Shown one piece after another: positions 36,600 through 48,565 of a stretch of DNA of 64,000 nucleotides. A program made the translations under genes and the position numbers. Location: the NCBI GenBank assembly GCA_020284085.1, contig JACEVL010000130.1, forward strand, positions 3,764,576-3,828,575. Direction: 5' to 3'. The first letter of the stretch is position 1; the number at the start of each line of letters is the position of its first letter. The notes under the pieces were generated by a model. It worked only from the letters and a program-made list of their open reading frames with translations. It was not told the DNA's origin and did no database searches. The DNA is from Aporrectodea caliginosa (Eukaryota > Annelida > Clitellata > Crassiclitellata > Lumbricidae).

Positions 36600-38125
36600 C
36601 AGCTAATCAGATTAGAAAAAACTCGCTGTGGGTCTGAAAGACGTTTATTATCATTATTGTAACTTAATTGTAAACATTGTAATTTTTAATTCGATGTTAT
36701 AATCCGGTTTCTTCTTTGCCAGTTTTTAGCTCGGCATTTTTTGAACAATTGTGATTGTTAAAGTGCGCTTCATATTTCATCACAACGTTTCCTTTTCGGT
36801 AACTTGAGATATTTTAGTATACTTTTGACCAATCTTAAGAATTTTGTTTTTGGAAGACCTTGGGTTTTCTCAAAATGGAAAGTGGTAGTAGGATACTGGT
36901 CATTGGTCACATGATTGCGAGTTTCAGAACAGTTTGACATCTATGCTGAACCAGTTTGGTGCGGATGCTGGACCATTTTAGTGTAGGAGCTAGGCCAGTT
37001 TGAACCAGTTGCGCTTTTAACTTCACTTCGGGTGTACCTTTAGTGATTATCATCTAATGAGAATCAACTACAGCTTTCAAATCACATATAAAAGCTGGCT
37101 TAAATTAAGTAAGTCCCACCTTAGGCCCCGTCTACATGATCGCCTTTTCCCACATTGCTTGAATCACTGTCTGTATTTAAACAACATCATATGAATGATA
37201 TGACTGAATGTTCAATGCATCTCTTCACACCATAGAACGAGTATGCGCATATTACGAATATTAAGATTTTTAGAAATTGACGAATATTGACGAATATTAA
37301 AACGGGCCAACGAATATTAAGAATATTAATTTTTTTAGTTTTTTTAATTCTTAATACTTCAAAATCCGGGATTAATTGTAAAAAACACAGTGCCAGAAAT
37401 ATGCATAACAACAGTCACATATTACAGTTACTCAGCCAAGTACAGACCTATCTATGGTGGGTAAAATCATGCTTGACATTATATTGAATGGCGTAGCAAG
37501 GAATTTTGGCGCAAATACAATTTGAACTAAGATATTCCAACGACTCTATGACTAAGTTCATCCCCATCCGTCAGACGAGCCAAGTCAATTAAGGGCTTAA
37601 CGCATCGTTGACATGCTGGCGTAAACGACATATCTTCAAATGATATAGAATTACTGGTGTAGGGATTTCAGATAAAAGGAGAGAGAGAGAGAAAAACAGA
37701 AAGACTGTCTGTCTGACAGACAGACAGACAGTCACACCCAACTCGCTCACACACCCAGCCACCCCACAAACCCAACCCACCTCACACACCCAACCCACCC
37801 ACACACACCCAGACAGATAGACAGACAGACTCAATAGTAGGGCAAGATTTGGGTAGGATCTGGGAAGCCTATAAGCCTACCACATAACAGACCACAGCTC
37901 CATGCAAGTATAGCGCCGCAAAACCACCGCAGCCATATGTTCTTAATTGGTAGTCTTAAATTTGAAAAGCAAAAACAATAACGTCATCAACGATTCACAC
38001 GAATATTTACGAATATTAAAAATGCCCTAATTATTCACGAATATTTACGAATATTAAAGCCTGAAGTCACGAATTCTCGTTCTATGCTTCACACATCAGC
38101 CTAGATAGCCTAGATACCGTTCCGA
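36600..38125. other. unrecognised sequence with small microsatellites
   Basis: No gene supported. It contains GAATATT(A/T)ACGAATATT clusters near 37.25-37.32 and 37.99-38.07 kb, and CAGA/CCCA-type runs at 37675-37830. Confidence 0.3.
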
Positions 38126-38129
38126 TGCA

Positions 38130-39330
38130 GAAGAAAATGCACTTCGCTGTCATGATATCAGACATGACAATACTCAACACGAAGAGCCTGGCTCAGATCA
38201 AATTTGGCATTTTCCAGTTCCATCCAACTTTACTACACTTTAGCACAGGCCAACACTCTTTGCAAGTATATGTATACTAGTTAGCCCCTATATGCATTGT
38301 CTGCACATTTGCAGGTTTACTACATGCATTTCCTACCACACCTCGTGTAACCCTTTATAGTGATCCTCCACCTAAATTTAAAAAAATCATCAAATCAAAT
38401 CTTTGCGGCCCTTAACAGAAGGCCAATTTATGAATGAGTGTCGTGAAAGCTAACGGAATTTTATGTTCTAGCAAGAAGAAAGTTTTTGAAGGATTGAGCT
38501 TGTCTGCCAATATGGTTTCCAGCCAGGGTTACCATACAGATTTAGCAGATGATGTGCAAACACTATTATTATCCCAGAACTCTAGAAATTTATTTCAAAA
38601 TAAGAATTTCCCCAGTTGCTCACTTTTTCTGCAAGGATAATGACAATGTATGGAAGCACGCATCTGCAAAAAGTTTTTCTAATGAAGATTATAAATCCGT
38701 GTTAAGTTCAAAACTTATTATGAACCGTTACAAGCTTTTCTTAGATTGCTTTCATGCGGTCCGCGAGCTCACTTATAATTGGTCTTCCGTTGGCCCTCGG
38801 GGTAATTTGAGTTTGAGACCTCTGTGGTGCATAAGGACAACGTACTTCGCAACTTCGAGGAAATTTTACCCCACCTGTAGAGTATCTCAGAACTAAAAAT
38901 GATAGAGAAGTGATGTCCATGATATGGTTGAATGGACATAGAATGCATAATTTGCGAAATTCATTTTCGAGTATTGTTATTTGAAATAAAATAAGAGGGC
39001 AATTTCGTATTTATGAAACCGACATCCACATGTGGCCTTATATTATGGGTGGAGAATACAACTGACCAGTTGATCATATGGTTTAAAAAAAATTTAAATG
39101 GAGGATCACTATAAAGGATTAGGCTACACGAGATGTGGTAGGAGGTGCATGTAGTAAACCTGCAAACTTGCATATCGATAAAACCGTATGCACTTGCAAA
39201 TGGTGTTGGCTTATGCTAGAATGTAGTAAAGTTGCTGGAACTCGAATGCCGAATATAATCTGATCCTGGCTTTCATTTTTGAGTACCGTATCGTCGTGTT
39301 TGAAGTTGAGGGCATTTTCTTCTACATCAG
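38130..39330. repeat. large inverted repeat (arms about 250 bp)
   Basis: The left arm 38130-38385 and right arm 39085-39330 are inverted, diverged copies. Examples are CCTCGTGTAACCCTTTATAG against CTATAAAGGATTAGGCTACACGAGATG, and GCAGGTTTACTACATGCA in mirror image. The spacer 38390-39080 holds two frames with protein-like composition (LADDVQTLLLSQNSRNL; FSNEDYKSVLSSKLIMNRYK), apparently one frameshifted ORF of unknown family. Confidence 0.65.
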
Positions 39331-40084
39331 ATCGGTATTTTAGGCTGATTGCTACGGTGGTATATTGAACACTCAAAAAACACATTTGCTGGACAGTTCG
39401 TTGTCTTCTTGTAGGTGGTGAATCTCACATTTAATCTGAGGCGCTGTATCTCAAATCCGGCGAGATCTAGCTGAATTTAGCCACTGAGTTACCCCAAAAA
39501 CCACGATCTAAAACCAAGATGTCTGTTAAAGTCCTTAAGCTACAGGAATAGTTAATCTAAGCTATTATAGGCTAAGCCTATGAGGACTGCTGGTGACAAA
39601 GGCGCGTAATAACTGAGAGACATATGGTATTACTTTATCAAGCACATAATTATGAACTCAACGACTAACTGAAATGTACATTGAAATTGGTCATAATTCG
39701 TTAATTTCAGAATTAATACATGTATATACGTACGTATGATTTTATGGTCCTACTCCATACAGAACTTCTGCAGCGCCACAATCTCACATATCTAAACTTA
39801 CATTGCAAAGCATAAGAAAAAGAGAAAGGTATTATAATCGTTTCGTCGGCCGATCTCTGCTGCCTCTCTCGTCCTCTTCGATCTCTGGATCGACTTGTCC
39901 TTTTGTTCCTCCGGTTAGGACTGCTATGGCGCAATCCCGAGATTTTGTCTGCCTTGGCCATTCACTGTGAAATGACCTCCCTACCTCAGTTCGCTCTACA
40001 ATTCTTACTGGAGGTACAGCGCCATCTTTGCGCTGTCTTAAATCTTTTCTCTCGGTGGTCCTTTGCTCTGGGAGCCCCTCTGTC

Positions 40085-40300
40085 GTACACTCGAAATTTC
40101 TATAGCGCTACTTGCAACCAAGCGCACGGCTCTAGCTTATTCACGAGCGCTGCATCGTTTCAGATATTCAGAGGTGTTGTCCAGACAGACAAATTGGAGT
40201 TCCACCTCCGGTTGCCAAGAGACCAGGGAGAGAATGAGGCAGAGGGATTCCCTTTGGGATGAGAAAGATTGGAAGACGAAGGTCAGGATGGAACTACCTG
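40085..40300 (+). repeat. dispersed repeat B, copy 2
   Basis: Same-orientation match to 29985-30200, including TTGTCCAGACAGAC, CTCCGGTTGC and ATTCCCTTTGGGATGAGAAAG. Confidence 0.7.
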
Positions 40301-41253
40301 GAACCACCGCCGTTAAGCCCTCGCGTTGAAGCAGTCACTAAGCTACCGACTGCTAGTGACTTCGTTCACTTAATATTCTGCTTATTTTTAAATTGCGATT
40401 TAGGAGTTTCGATCTAACGAAGACATCAACAGCAGGACAGGAGCAAAACTGATTTATTAAGGTATGAGTCCAGTGCAAAAGACTAACAGTTCAACAATCC
40501 GTCGATGCCAGATCGCCAGTTCTTTACCCATTACCTGCATCTATGCATATAAGCGAATTATGCACTTTTGCCATTATGCACTTAAGTGGAGTCGAATGCA
40601 TTGACTAGTCGTCAAAAATGAAAGTCGCTGGCCAATAGGTAAAAATTTAAGACACAATATCCTGATAATACTTATTCCTTCTTCTTACTATTGGAATGAT
40701 AAAGGCAAGTTTCATATCCAGAAATACAAATTGCTCCCTATAGACGCTGTTATGGTTTGATTTCATGATTTTGGAATTTGCAGTGTCAGTAGTGATTCCA
40801 AACTCTTATTGGACAAATTGAACATTCACTCTCGTTTATAATACTCCGACGAATTTGAGGATGTCCACGAACTAATAATTATAGCACTTCATTGAAAACA
40901 ACGGGACACGGTTTATTTTTTTACGCAGCCAATTCAGCTGCAAATATGACCTACTATTGCGTCAGAAACTTCACTATATATAGACTAGGCCTATTTGAAT
41001 ATAGATTAGCACATTCTATAGTTTACTGCTCTGAATTTTATTTTGAAAAAGCTGTCACACTTGTTGTTCACGCCTTTGCACTAACCTCTAAACGCAAATC
41101 CACTTTGGTCGATGAATAACATTGCAATAATAAAATTATATGGAATGGCTTTAAATTGCATCACACAATGTAAGATAATGAATAGAACCTGTCTTCTGTA
41201 AATGCCTGTGAGCTCGACAAGTACTCTCCACACTTACGACGGTATGTGATGTT

Positions 41254-41412
41254 CTAATTCGTAGATGCAGTAGTTCCATTGTCTCCATCTGCAACCGACG
41301 CATTAGAATCGCCCGCTGTCTCTGGACCGCCCCCTCCCTCATTCTTGGCCGAGTTGAGTATCTGCTGAAGGTGATTGATGTACTGGATGGCATACCTCAG
41401 CGTCTCCACCTT
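41254..41412 (-). pseudogene. achaete-scute-like bHLH helix-2 fragment
   Basis: On the minus strand the 52 residues begin KVETLRYAIQYINHLQQILN, a textbook helix 2 of an achaete-scute-type bHLH. A Gly/Asn/Thr-rich tail then ends at TAG (41254-41256). The reading frame is open, but the basic region, helix 1 and loop are absent. The 5' side stops at a MITE (41414-41875) whose TTA target duplication overlaps the first codon. Beyond the MITE I found no matching basic region. It could be the last exon of a split bHLH gene (TACTAAG before GTGGAG could act as an acceptor), or a truncated duplicate of the gene at 28.3-29.0 kb. Similarity between the two helices is family-level, not that of a recent copy. 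Confidence 0.65.
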
Positions 41413-41413
41413 A

Positions 41414-41875
41414 GGGGCCGTCCATAAACTACGTCACGCTATTTTTGACCATTATTAACCCCCCCTCCCCCCTGTCACCCACAAACTGTCACCTCGGACC
41501 CCCCCCTAAAGTACGTCACACTTTCAACATAGAAATAATAATACTTCCGAAAGCAAGGCTAATAAATAAACAAGGCTTCGCAACAGCATTATTACTAGCG
41601 CTCCTAGCGAGAGGAATCGTGAAAAACACATTCAGGAGATATGCATTTCATGCTATTTTGACATAAAACTAATTAAAATGTTTCAGAAAATTTTTGAAAA
41701 TAATTTTAAAGCTACGAAATTCTGCTAAAAAATAAAAAATAAATTATAAATAAAATAAAAAATAAATAAATGTGTGACGTCACACATGGCCTGACCCCCC
41801 TCCCCCTGTCACAAACTGTCACACTTTCTTAACCCCCCCTCCCCCTGGAGCGTGACGTACTTTATGGACGGCCCC
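41414..41875. mobile_element. MITE with GGGGCCGTCCATAAA termini and TTA duplication
   Basis: The terminal inverted repeats are about 27 bp (GGGGCCGTCCATAAACTACG and CGTACTTTATGGACGGCCCC), extended by GTCACGCT and AGCGTGA. They are flanked by TTA (41411-41413 and 41876-41878). A 3-bp TTA duplication with GG-rich ends suggests a PIF/Harbinger-like origin. The 462-bp interior is AT-rich with C-rich blocks and no ORF. Confidence 0.9.
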
Positions 41876-42104
41876 TTAGTAGTTTCATAATTATAACTTA
41901 TTGTATTACTTTTTGTCGTTAAAATAGGATCATTGGTGATATTGTAAGAATCTCCTTTGACACCTTTATATGGTGCGTTTGGGACGTTATAAGTTCATCG
42001 TTTTCGTAGCATCGCTCGTTTTTTCGTTGTGTCGCTTGTATATTAAAAGAGAGAGCTGTAACATGCCAAAATAATATTTGTCTACGGCAACGGCTTATGT
42101 TGTC

Positions 42105-42505
42105 ATAAGCTGTCGTTAAACTCTGGATCCGTCCATTGAGCTCGTGTCATCCGTTCCCTGATTTCTGTGCATTGCATCCCTTCCTACTTGTCTTCCTTGG
42201 TCACACCTTGCAACTCTGTTAAGGTCGCTCCTCTCTTCGATCAGCATCTGCTGTAAAGTATGTTGTTCCTGGTACGCGTCTTGTTTTTGCCGTCGCTCAT
42301 TCACAGTTGCCGGTCCCTCCATCTGGAACTCTCTACCTCCTCATGTTCGCAACTCTCTTAGCGAGACTGTCTTTCGCTCCAAACTTAAAACCTACCTCTT
42401 TCACTCTATTTATGGCTCTTAATAGTTGCCCAGCTTCAATGTGCACTTCTGAACTTTGTAAGGAGGGCATTATCAAATTACAGTTGTATTGTATTGTATT
42501 GTAAC
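42105..42505 (+). mobile_element. decayed LINE 3' fragment
   Basis: Shifted frames read LRSASAVKYVVPGTRLVFAV, VPPSGTLYLLMF and FAPNLKPTSFTLFM, then a (TATTG)n tail at 42485-42502. This matches the C-terminal signature of the CR1/L2-like fragments. It is preceded by a GTCATAAGCTGTCGTTAAAC block found elsewhere at 57.15 kb. Confidence 0.65.
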
Positions 42506-43977
42506 TACTTGTAAAAGTGTTTATAACTTGTCATAAGTCGATGTTAGGGATTGTAATAGGCCTAATAATAATTTTAATGTGTCCAAACAGGTCACCGCAT
42601 TACAAAATCTCACCACATTAAGTATGACTGTATGTTCTGTGTAGAAACCTGCAAATAAGTTATTATCCATGCTATACAATCTGCATTTGGTAGAATTTCA
42701 AGATTGTGCCGGTCCCAAGTTAGAATTATTGTCGGCCTTTGATGTCATAAGACGACGTTAAACCTTTGAGAAATAATAATAATCGTTAATAGTTACGGAT
42801 TAATGTTTAACTATGCTAATATAAAGAAGTAAGGTTGACGTTAACGGCCCTGGCAGCCACAAGATGTCGTTAAACAATGGATTCTACCAGAGCTATTTAT
42901 ATCGGTACAGAATAGATGGCTCTGTAATTATTCATTATTCTGTTACGACATCTTGTGGATGGTAATGCCCTCAAATCGACCGCTTCTGATGAAAAGCAAT
43001 CGATGTAAAGAGATTCTACCAGGTTTAACAACATATCTTTATGCATCAAAGGCTGTAAGCTTTGTCAGGAAGACTCCTCTGTACAGTTCTTAGCTACATC
43101 GCTCATTAAATGTTTTTAATGAGCGAAGTGTGTCATCAACTCGCTATTGAAGGAAATTGTGAAGCATGTTATATTTAAAGATCTCTAAGCAGATCATAGC
43201 ATTATTAGCTTAGGTTGGATTAGTTGCCGTTTAACGACGCTGTGTAAGAGCAAAGATGTGTCGCGTCGCCCTCCTCATATTTCCGGGTTTGGGACTGGCG
43301 CCACCAGAGCACTGCCACTGGTGGTGTCAAGTCCGATGACGTTGACCTCATCAAAGATATATATTGGCTAAGTGCTGTTGAGGGAAGTGTCAACGATTCC
43401 TTAGGTTACCAATAGTTAAATAACATCTTCTGACATCAAAGGTGTTAGCGTCGATAGATAAATGTTTTTAACGGCTTTAAAGTTCCTCTTGTGTTGGATT
43501 AGTGAGTGAACGAAAATTTCGAACATATGGCCTCAGTTCAATACCTTTGGATCTTAACCTGGAACCGATTTTTAGCACCCGTACCCGGTTATCGACTGTG
43601 TTTTGACTGAGCGCCTGTCAATAAGCTGGTTCCCGCGACTTCGCTGTTTTGGTGCGGTAGAAATTTCGAGTTTGCGATTACGATTGGGTTAAACACGAAA
43701 ACGTCGATAGAAAATCTTTTTGGGTGTACTGCCATCGCATTAGCGATTGAAGAAAAATTTAGAACATATAACGTCAGTCGAACGCTATTTAAAGGTGTTT
43801 ATGGTGAAGCACATCTAAAACTGTCTGATGTTGCCGACTGTAACATGCTTTTGCAGCCTAACGGTGGACCTGCGCTTTTCAACATCAGCTTACATTACAT
43901 ACATGTATATAATATCTTATATTGAAGTTTAGATTTCCTAATAATTTAGGGTCACTCTTTATTACGACTATACTTTG

Positions 43978-44205
43978 GGGGGTCCGGTGGCGCGTTGGAT
44001 AACATCTGGCGTAGAGAGCGAGAGGTACCGAGTTCGAGCCCCCGTAGGGCGGATATGCTTTGTAGGCTGCTATTAGCGCCGTTGTATTGCAGGCTGTCTG
44101 TTCTGTTAGTAGTTAAGAGTGCTTCAATTGCATAATATGTAAATGTACAGCGCAGTGCGTTTGTCAGGCGCTTCATTAAAGAAAAGATATTATTATTATA
44201 TTATT
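43978..44205 (+). repeat. tRNA-derived SINE
   Basis: The head GGTCCGGTGGCGCGTTGGAT includes an A-box-like segment. The B box is GAGTTCGAGCC at 44030-44040. A non-tRNA body follows, with an (ATT)n tail at about 44188-44205. It looks full length. Confidence 0.75.
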
Positions 44206-44527
44206 AATGTTTCAAGCTTTACACTGTTTATTTATGTATGACCACTGTGTCTTATTCAATCCTTCACGTTTTACATTGTGTGTAATTTAATATTTTATTG
44301 GAGAACGGATAAAATTATTATTCCTGTTATCATTCCGAGACCCTGTAACCAATCACTCGCGGATCGGTAACGGAACTCGAATCACAAATCGTAATAATTA
44401 AAATTAGTACCATCAAGTGTTTAACGACGTCCTATAATTATCCTAAGGCCGTTAAGACCGTCAGCATTGTACTAAATTTCACGGCCAAGTCTCGGCCTTT
44501 TGTCGGATAAATGCTAGCATTATTATA

Positions 44528-45510
44528 CAGGGCTCTGGTCTTGGACCTTCTGACTTTGTGGTAACTATTTCAGGCTTGACACCTGTGCATCGCAGTAATA
44601 GGTTGCTTAAATACGCTGATGATAGCTATATTCTCATTCCAGCATCTGCTATTACCTCCACTTCTTCTGAACTTCAAAATGTTGCCAATTGGGCACTAAC
44701 TTGTAGGCCTAATCTTAAATTGAATAACAATAAATCCAAAGAGATGGTATTTAGGCGCCCGCGGTCTAAATTACTTGATCTCCCTTCCCCTATACCAGGT
44801 ATTTGTAGGGTATCTGAGTCTGTTATTCTAGGGGTAACCATTTCGGATAGACTTAGTTTTGACCCCCATATTGACCGAATCTGTATTAAGGCTAGCCAAT
44901 CGCTCTATGCGATACGCATCCTTATAATTGCCCACGGTCTCTCGGGGATGCGCCTTTTTGATGTAGTTCGGGCAACCTCGCTGGCTCGCCTCCTGTATGC
45001 TTCCCCTGCAGGGTACGGCTTTGCCAATGCTGGTCAGCGTGCGCGTATTAATGCAATAATACAGAAAATGGTACGGCTAAAGTTTTTGCCTGCCGACCAG
45101 ATGATGTTTGATGACCTCTGTTGCCGTGCTGACTTTTCTCTTTTCTCATCTGTGCTTCACAACTCCAGCCATGTTCTAAATGGTCTACTGCCTCCTATAA
45201 AGAATGTTAAGTACTCTCTCCGTCCTCGTTCACATAACCGTGAGATCCCACATGCTGACGCATTAACCCGATGTGGTTTTGTTACGCGTATGTTATTTAA
45301 TTGATTTTATTACTGATCTTTCTTTATATAATTAGGCCTACCTTAATCTCATATAATCCATAGATGTCTGTTTTATTGTATTTTATGATATTTTTGACAT
45401 TTGCGATTTTTGTGATTTGTGATTCAATACTCTATCTGATGTTCCCGCAGTGCCTTTGCAGGCGGTTCAATAAAGCACTTACTTACTTACTTACTTACTT
45501 AATGTCGACC
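44528..45510 (+). mobile_element. 5'-truncated non-LTR retrotransposon with RT motif
   Basis: The frame opens at QGSGLGPSDFVVTISGL, a block-4-type RT motif, and reaches the catalytic KYADDSYILIPA. Thumb and C-terminal blocks follow: NLKLNNNKSKEMVF, ILGVTISDRLSFDPHIDRI, RATSLARLLYASPAG, LLPPIKNVKYSLRPRSHN and a stop at 45304. A 3' UTR and a (CTTA)n tail (45478-45502) complete it. The catalytic YADD is intact, but the upstream RT, the endonuclease and ORF1 are missing. The clade is CR1/Rex-like by appearance. Confidence 0.85.
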
Positions 45511-45745
45511 TCACCTTACGACCCAAGTTAGAAATAGTCCAATCATTGGTTGGTTAGTTATTTCTTTCAACGCGACTACCATTAATGGCTAATACTTGAC
45601 TACGCTGTGCCATAAAACAGATGACTGACGTCGCCCTCCTCTTTCAGCGAAGCTTGGGACTGGCACGACCAGAGTGCTCGCCGTGGCGTACTTGACCATC
45701 ATTTTAATTTTCTCTGCGGACTTAGCAGAGTTACTCTGAAAAATA

Positions 45746-46268
45746 TTGACAAAATATGCTGCAAAGCCCGACAATCCATGTTCGCGCTACGTGTTTTGGT
45801 CGCCCACGGTCTCCATGGTCAACGTCTCTTTGACGTTGTTAGAGCTACTACCCTCGCACGGCTACTGTATGCCTCCCCTGTTTGGTGGGGATTTGCCACT
45901 GTAGGGGAGCGTAAACGACTTAACGGTATTCTGAGGAAATTGACCCGTTCAGGCTTACTCCCTGCCGATTTTCCTAGTTTCGACAAACACTGTTCTAGAG
46001 CTGATTCTACTCTTTTCCGTTCAATTCTGTCAAACCCTTGTCACGTCCTTCACGACCTCCTCCCTCCCCGTAAGGTCACTCCATACAATACGCGACCCAG
46101 ACCACATGATCTCACCCTACCTAGAATTGATGCCTTTGCTAAAAGAAGTTTTATTATGAGAATGTTATATGACTTTGCATAAATGTTTGTATTATTTATT
46201 TTTCTGTAAGCTACTGTGCGTTTGCTGGTAGTCAAATAAAGAATATTCTTACTTACTTACTTACTTAA
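45746..46268 (+). mobile_element. second 5'-truncated copy of the 44.5-kb LINE family
   Basis: It starts abruptly at KICCKARQSMFALRVLVAHG and reads through RATTLARLLYASPVWWGFAT, LLPADFPSFDKHCSRAD and LLPPRKVTPYNTRPRPHD to a stop at 46182. A (CTTA)n tail follows (about 46248-46268). Its protein is collinear with residues 115-248 of the upstream copy. Only 35 codons fewer would have removed all RT-derived sequence. Confidence 0.85.
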
Positions 46269-46289
46269 GTTATTTTAGGTATCTATACA

Positions 46290-47586
46290 GTATGTTTGGA
46301 GCTTAATCTGATTAAATGAATGCTAAACAAATATATACAGTCGTTAAATATTAATATAAAGGTGTCTAGTATGGTCAGTGACGGTGTGAAGCCCGTTTTC
46401 GTTGGCGTTTCCCTATACACTGACCAGGTCCTGTTAAGGGAGGTCCTAGCGATTGCTTAGTTAAATAGCATATTTATTTGTGGCATCAAACGCCTTTAAC
46501 ATCGATATAAAGATATGTTTTGGATGCGCCTACGGATTGTACTGACGATTAAACGAAAATTTCATTCATATAGCGTCACTCGAAAATTATTTAAAGGTGT
46601 CTAATCCATTGCATCTCAAACTTGCTCCACCAGCCTTACCGCGGACCGGTGCTTTTCCACATCAGCTTACTCCACATGTATAATATGCTTACATTTCACA
46701 ATAATTTATTGTAACTCTTTATAGCAAATAAGCTTATAGTTTTATTACTGTTGCACGTTTCAACTGTTTATTATGCATAAACAATGTGTCAGGCTCTAAT
46801 TCTTTATGTTTAACATTATAAACAAAAATTAATAATGTATTTAACTACCATGAAGATGGTGGGGCTGTGACGAATGAATCGCCGACCAGCAGTGGACCAA
46901 GGACCACAATTTGAGTAGCACTGGTCTAATCAAGTCGTAATATAATTAGTAGCATCAAGAGTTTAACGACGCCCTATGGATCCTAAAGCCGAGGACGTAG
47001 ACCTTACCTCGTGACCTAATTTAGAAAAAGGTCCAGTCATTGATTGGTTTGCTATTTAAACACGACTAAGATCCGTAGTTACTGCTTGACGACGTCATAA
47101 CAGAGATGTTTGGCGTCGCCCTCCTCCTTCATCGAGGCTTCGGACTGGCACTAGCACATTGTGCGCCGTGGGGAGTTGACCATTGTTTAGTTTTCTCTGC
47201 GGAGTACATAAAGCTGGTTTAAAGTTGTTTTAAGTTATCGTTATCGAATAACGTCATCAAGTAGAAATAACAAAATGTCGTCAAAGTCCATTGGCTTCAT
47301 TAGACGATGTTAAACCCTTGAACTATAACTTATACTAATTGCCACTTGCTTGAGAAATGCCAGGATTCTTTACTAAGAGTTAAAACATTTCGAATTCATT
47401 TAGTACTATTAATGTATAAGGTAGCGTTGACTTGAACGGACCTGCTAGTCGTAAGATGGAATATCGTTAAACGCACAATGCTGCCAATATTGTTACGATC
47501 TGCTTGGACACCTCTAAATGGACTTCAACCGACGCTATATAGTTGACATTTTCGCTAAGCCGTTACTGCGTTCTCGTTTGTTGCGG
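46290..47586 (+). repeat. divergent tandem unit, copy 2
   Basis: This matches copies 1 and 3 in order: TTTAAAGGTGTCTAATCCA, CAATAATTTATTGTAACTC, TTTAACGACGCCCTATGGAT, then the box at 47088-47180 (GTCGCCCTCCTCCTTCATCG). It ends at the TTAA target of the piggyBac-type element. Confidence 0.6.
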
Positions 47587-47590
47587 TTAA

Positions 47591-48561
47591 CCCTAGGGCT
47601 ATACCAAGCTTTTTTTGTAACACTGACTACCAAGGGGGGTGGTTACCACCCCCCTGGATTTCGTGTTTGGTTTTACATATCATAACTTGTAATATAGCAA
47701 TGGATTCAGCATTCATTTCTGCACAGAATGGTATATTTAGTTGTACATTATGTGAATGCACCTCGAAATTACATCACTTTTAACAACGGAACCCATTAAT
47801 TAGAAATATTGTATATTATTGCGTACATTTTGTACTTTTTGGATAAACAAATATAAGATTATGTGTGTTTTGAAACCAATCTATGTATAAAAGATACAAA
47901 CAATCATCCCTACACATGTTTATATAGTATAAATGTACATCCATACATATATATCCATACATATTTATCGGTTTACGTTGTAATGCTGTATTCAGCCATT
48001 TTCACACAGATTACGCGTATTATTTTTTATTTTGATCACTTCCGGTATTCAAAAGACAAAGATGTTGGTATGCAAATGAAGCCCTACATTCCCTCTAAAG
48101 AATGGTATCTTTGTTTCTCTTCCAGGAAGACAAATGAATACGCTACAGACAAAAAACTAATGGGGGAGTGCTTCCATTCAGCCATTTTTCAAGCATGTTA
48201 CGCGTATTATTATTTATTTTGAGCACTTCCGGTTGTCTCAAGTCAACTCAGTGACCATAGAAATGTAGCCCCACATTCCCTCTATGGAATGGTATAATTT
48301 GTTTCTCTTAATATTAAATGACGGATAAGATATAGTCGAAAATCTAGGGGGTGGTATCCACCCCCTGGTGCCTCGGGTATATTGGGTATAACTTTTGAAC
48401 GGTGTGAGATATCATCTCACATTTTACCTCAAAACGTGTGTAAATGAACCCCCTACAGCTACTTAAAAGGTCAAATTTTTATTCCATACGGAAAAAGTTT
48501 GAGATGAAAAACACCTAGGGGGGGGTGGCAACCACCACCCCCCCCCTTGGTAGCCCGAGGG
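47591..48561. mobile_element. piggyBac-like MITE with TTAA target and internal tandem duplication
   Basis: It is flanked by TTAA (47587-47590 and 48562-48565). The termini CCCTAGGGCTA and TAGCCCGAGGG are inverted copies; CCC...GGG ends at TTAA sites are the piggyBac signature. Subterminal C/G-rich hairpins (GGGGGGTGGTTACCACCCCC; GGGGTGGCAACCACCACCCC) lie near both ends. A unit of about 185 bp (TTCAGCCATTTT...CACTTCCGGT...CATTCCCTCT...GTTTCTCTT) occurs twice, near 47991-48127 and 48177-48310. There is no transposase. Confidence 0.8.
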
Positions 48562-48565
48562 TTAA

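Larger units (their letters stand above)
42830..45745 (+). repeat. divergent tandem unit, copy 1 (interrupted by SINE and LINE)
   Basis: It begins TAAGGTTGACGTTAACGGCC and contains CAGCCACAAGATGTCGTTAA, the GTCGCCCTCCTC box at 43221-43330, and a second box at 45600-45690. Order and spacing match copies 2 and 3 once the SINE at 43978-44205 and the LINE at 44528-45510 are removed. Confidence 0.65.

Noticed and set aside
37675..37830. Short repeated motifs considered as a CRISPR-like array
   Set aside because: They are CAGA and CCCA microsatellites in eukaryotic DNA without spacers.
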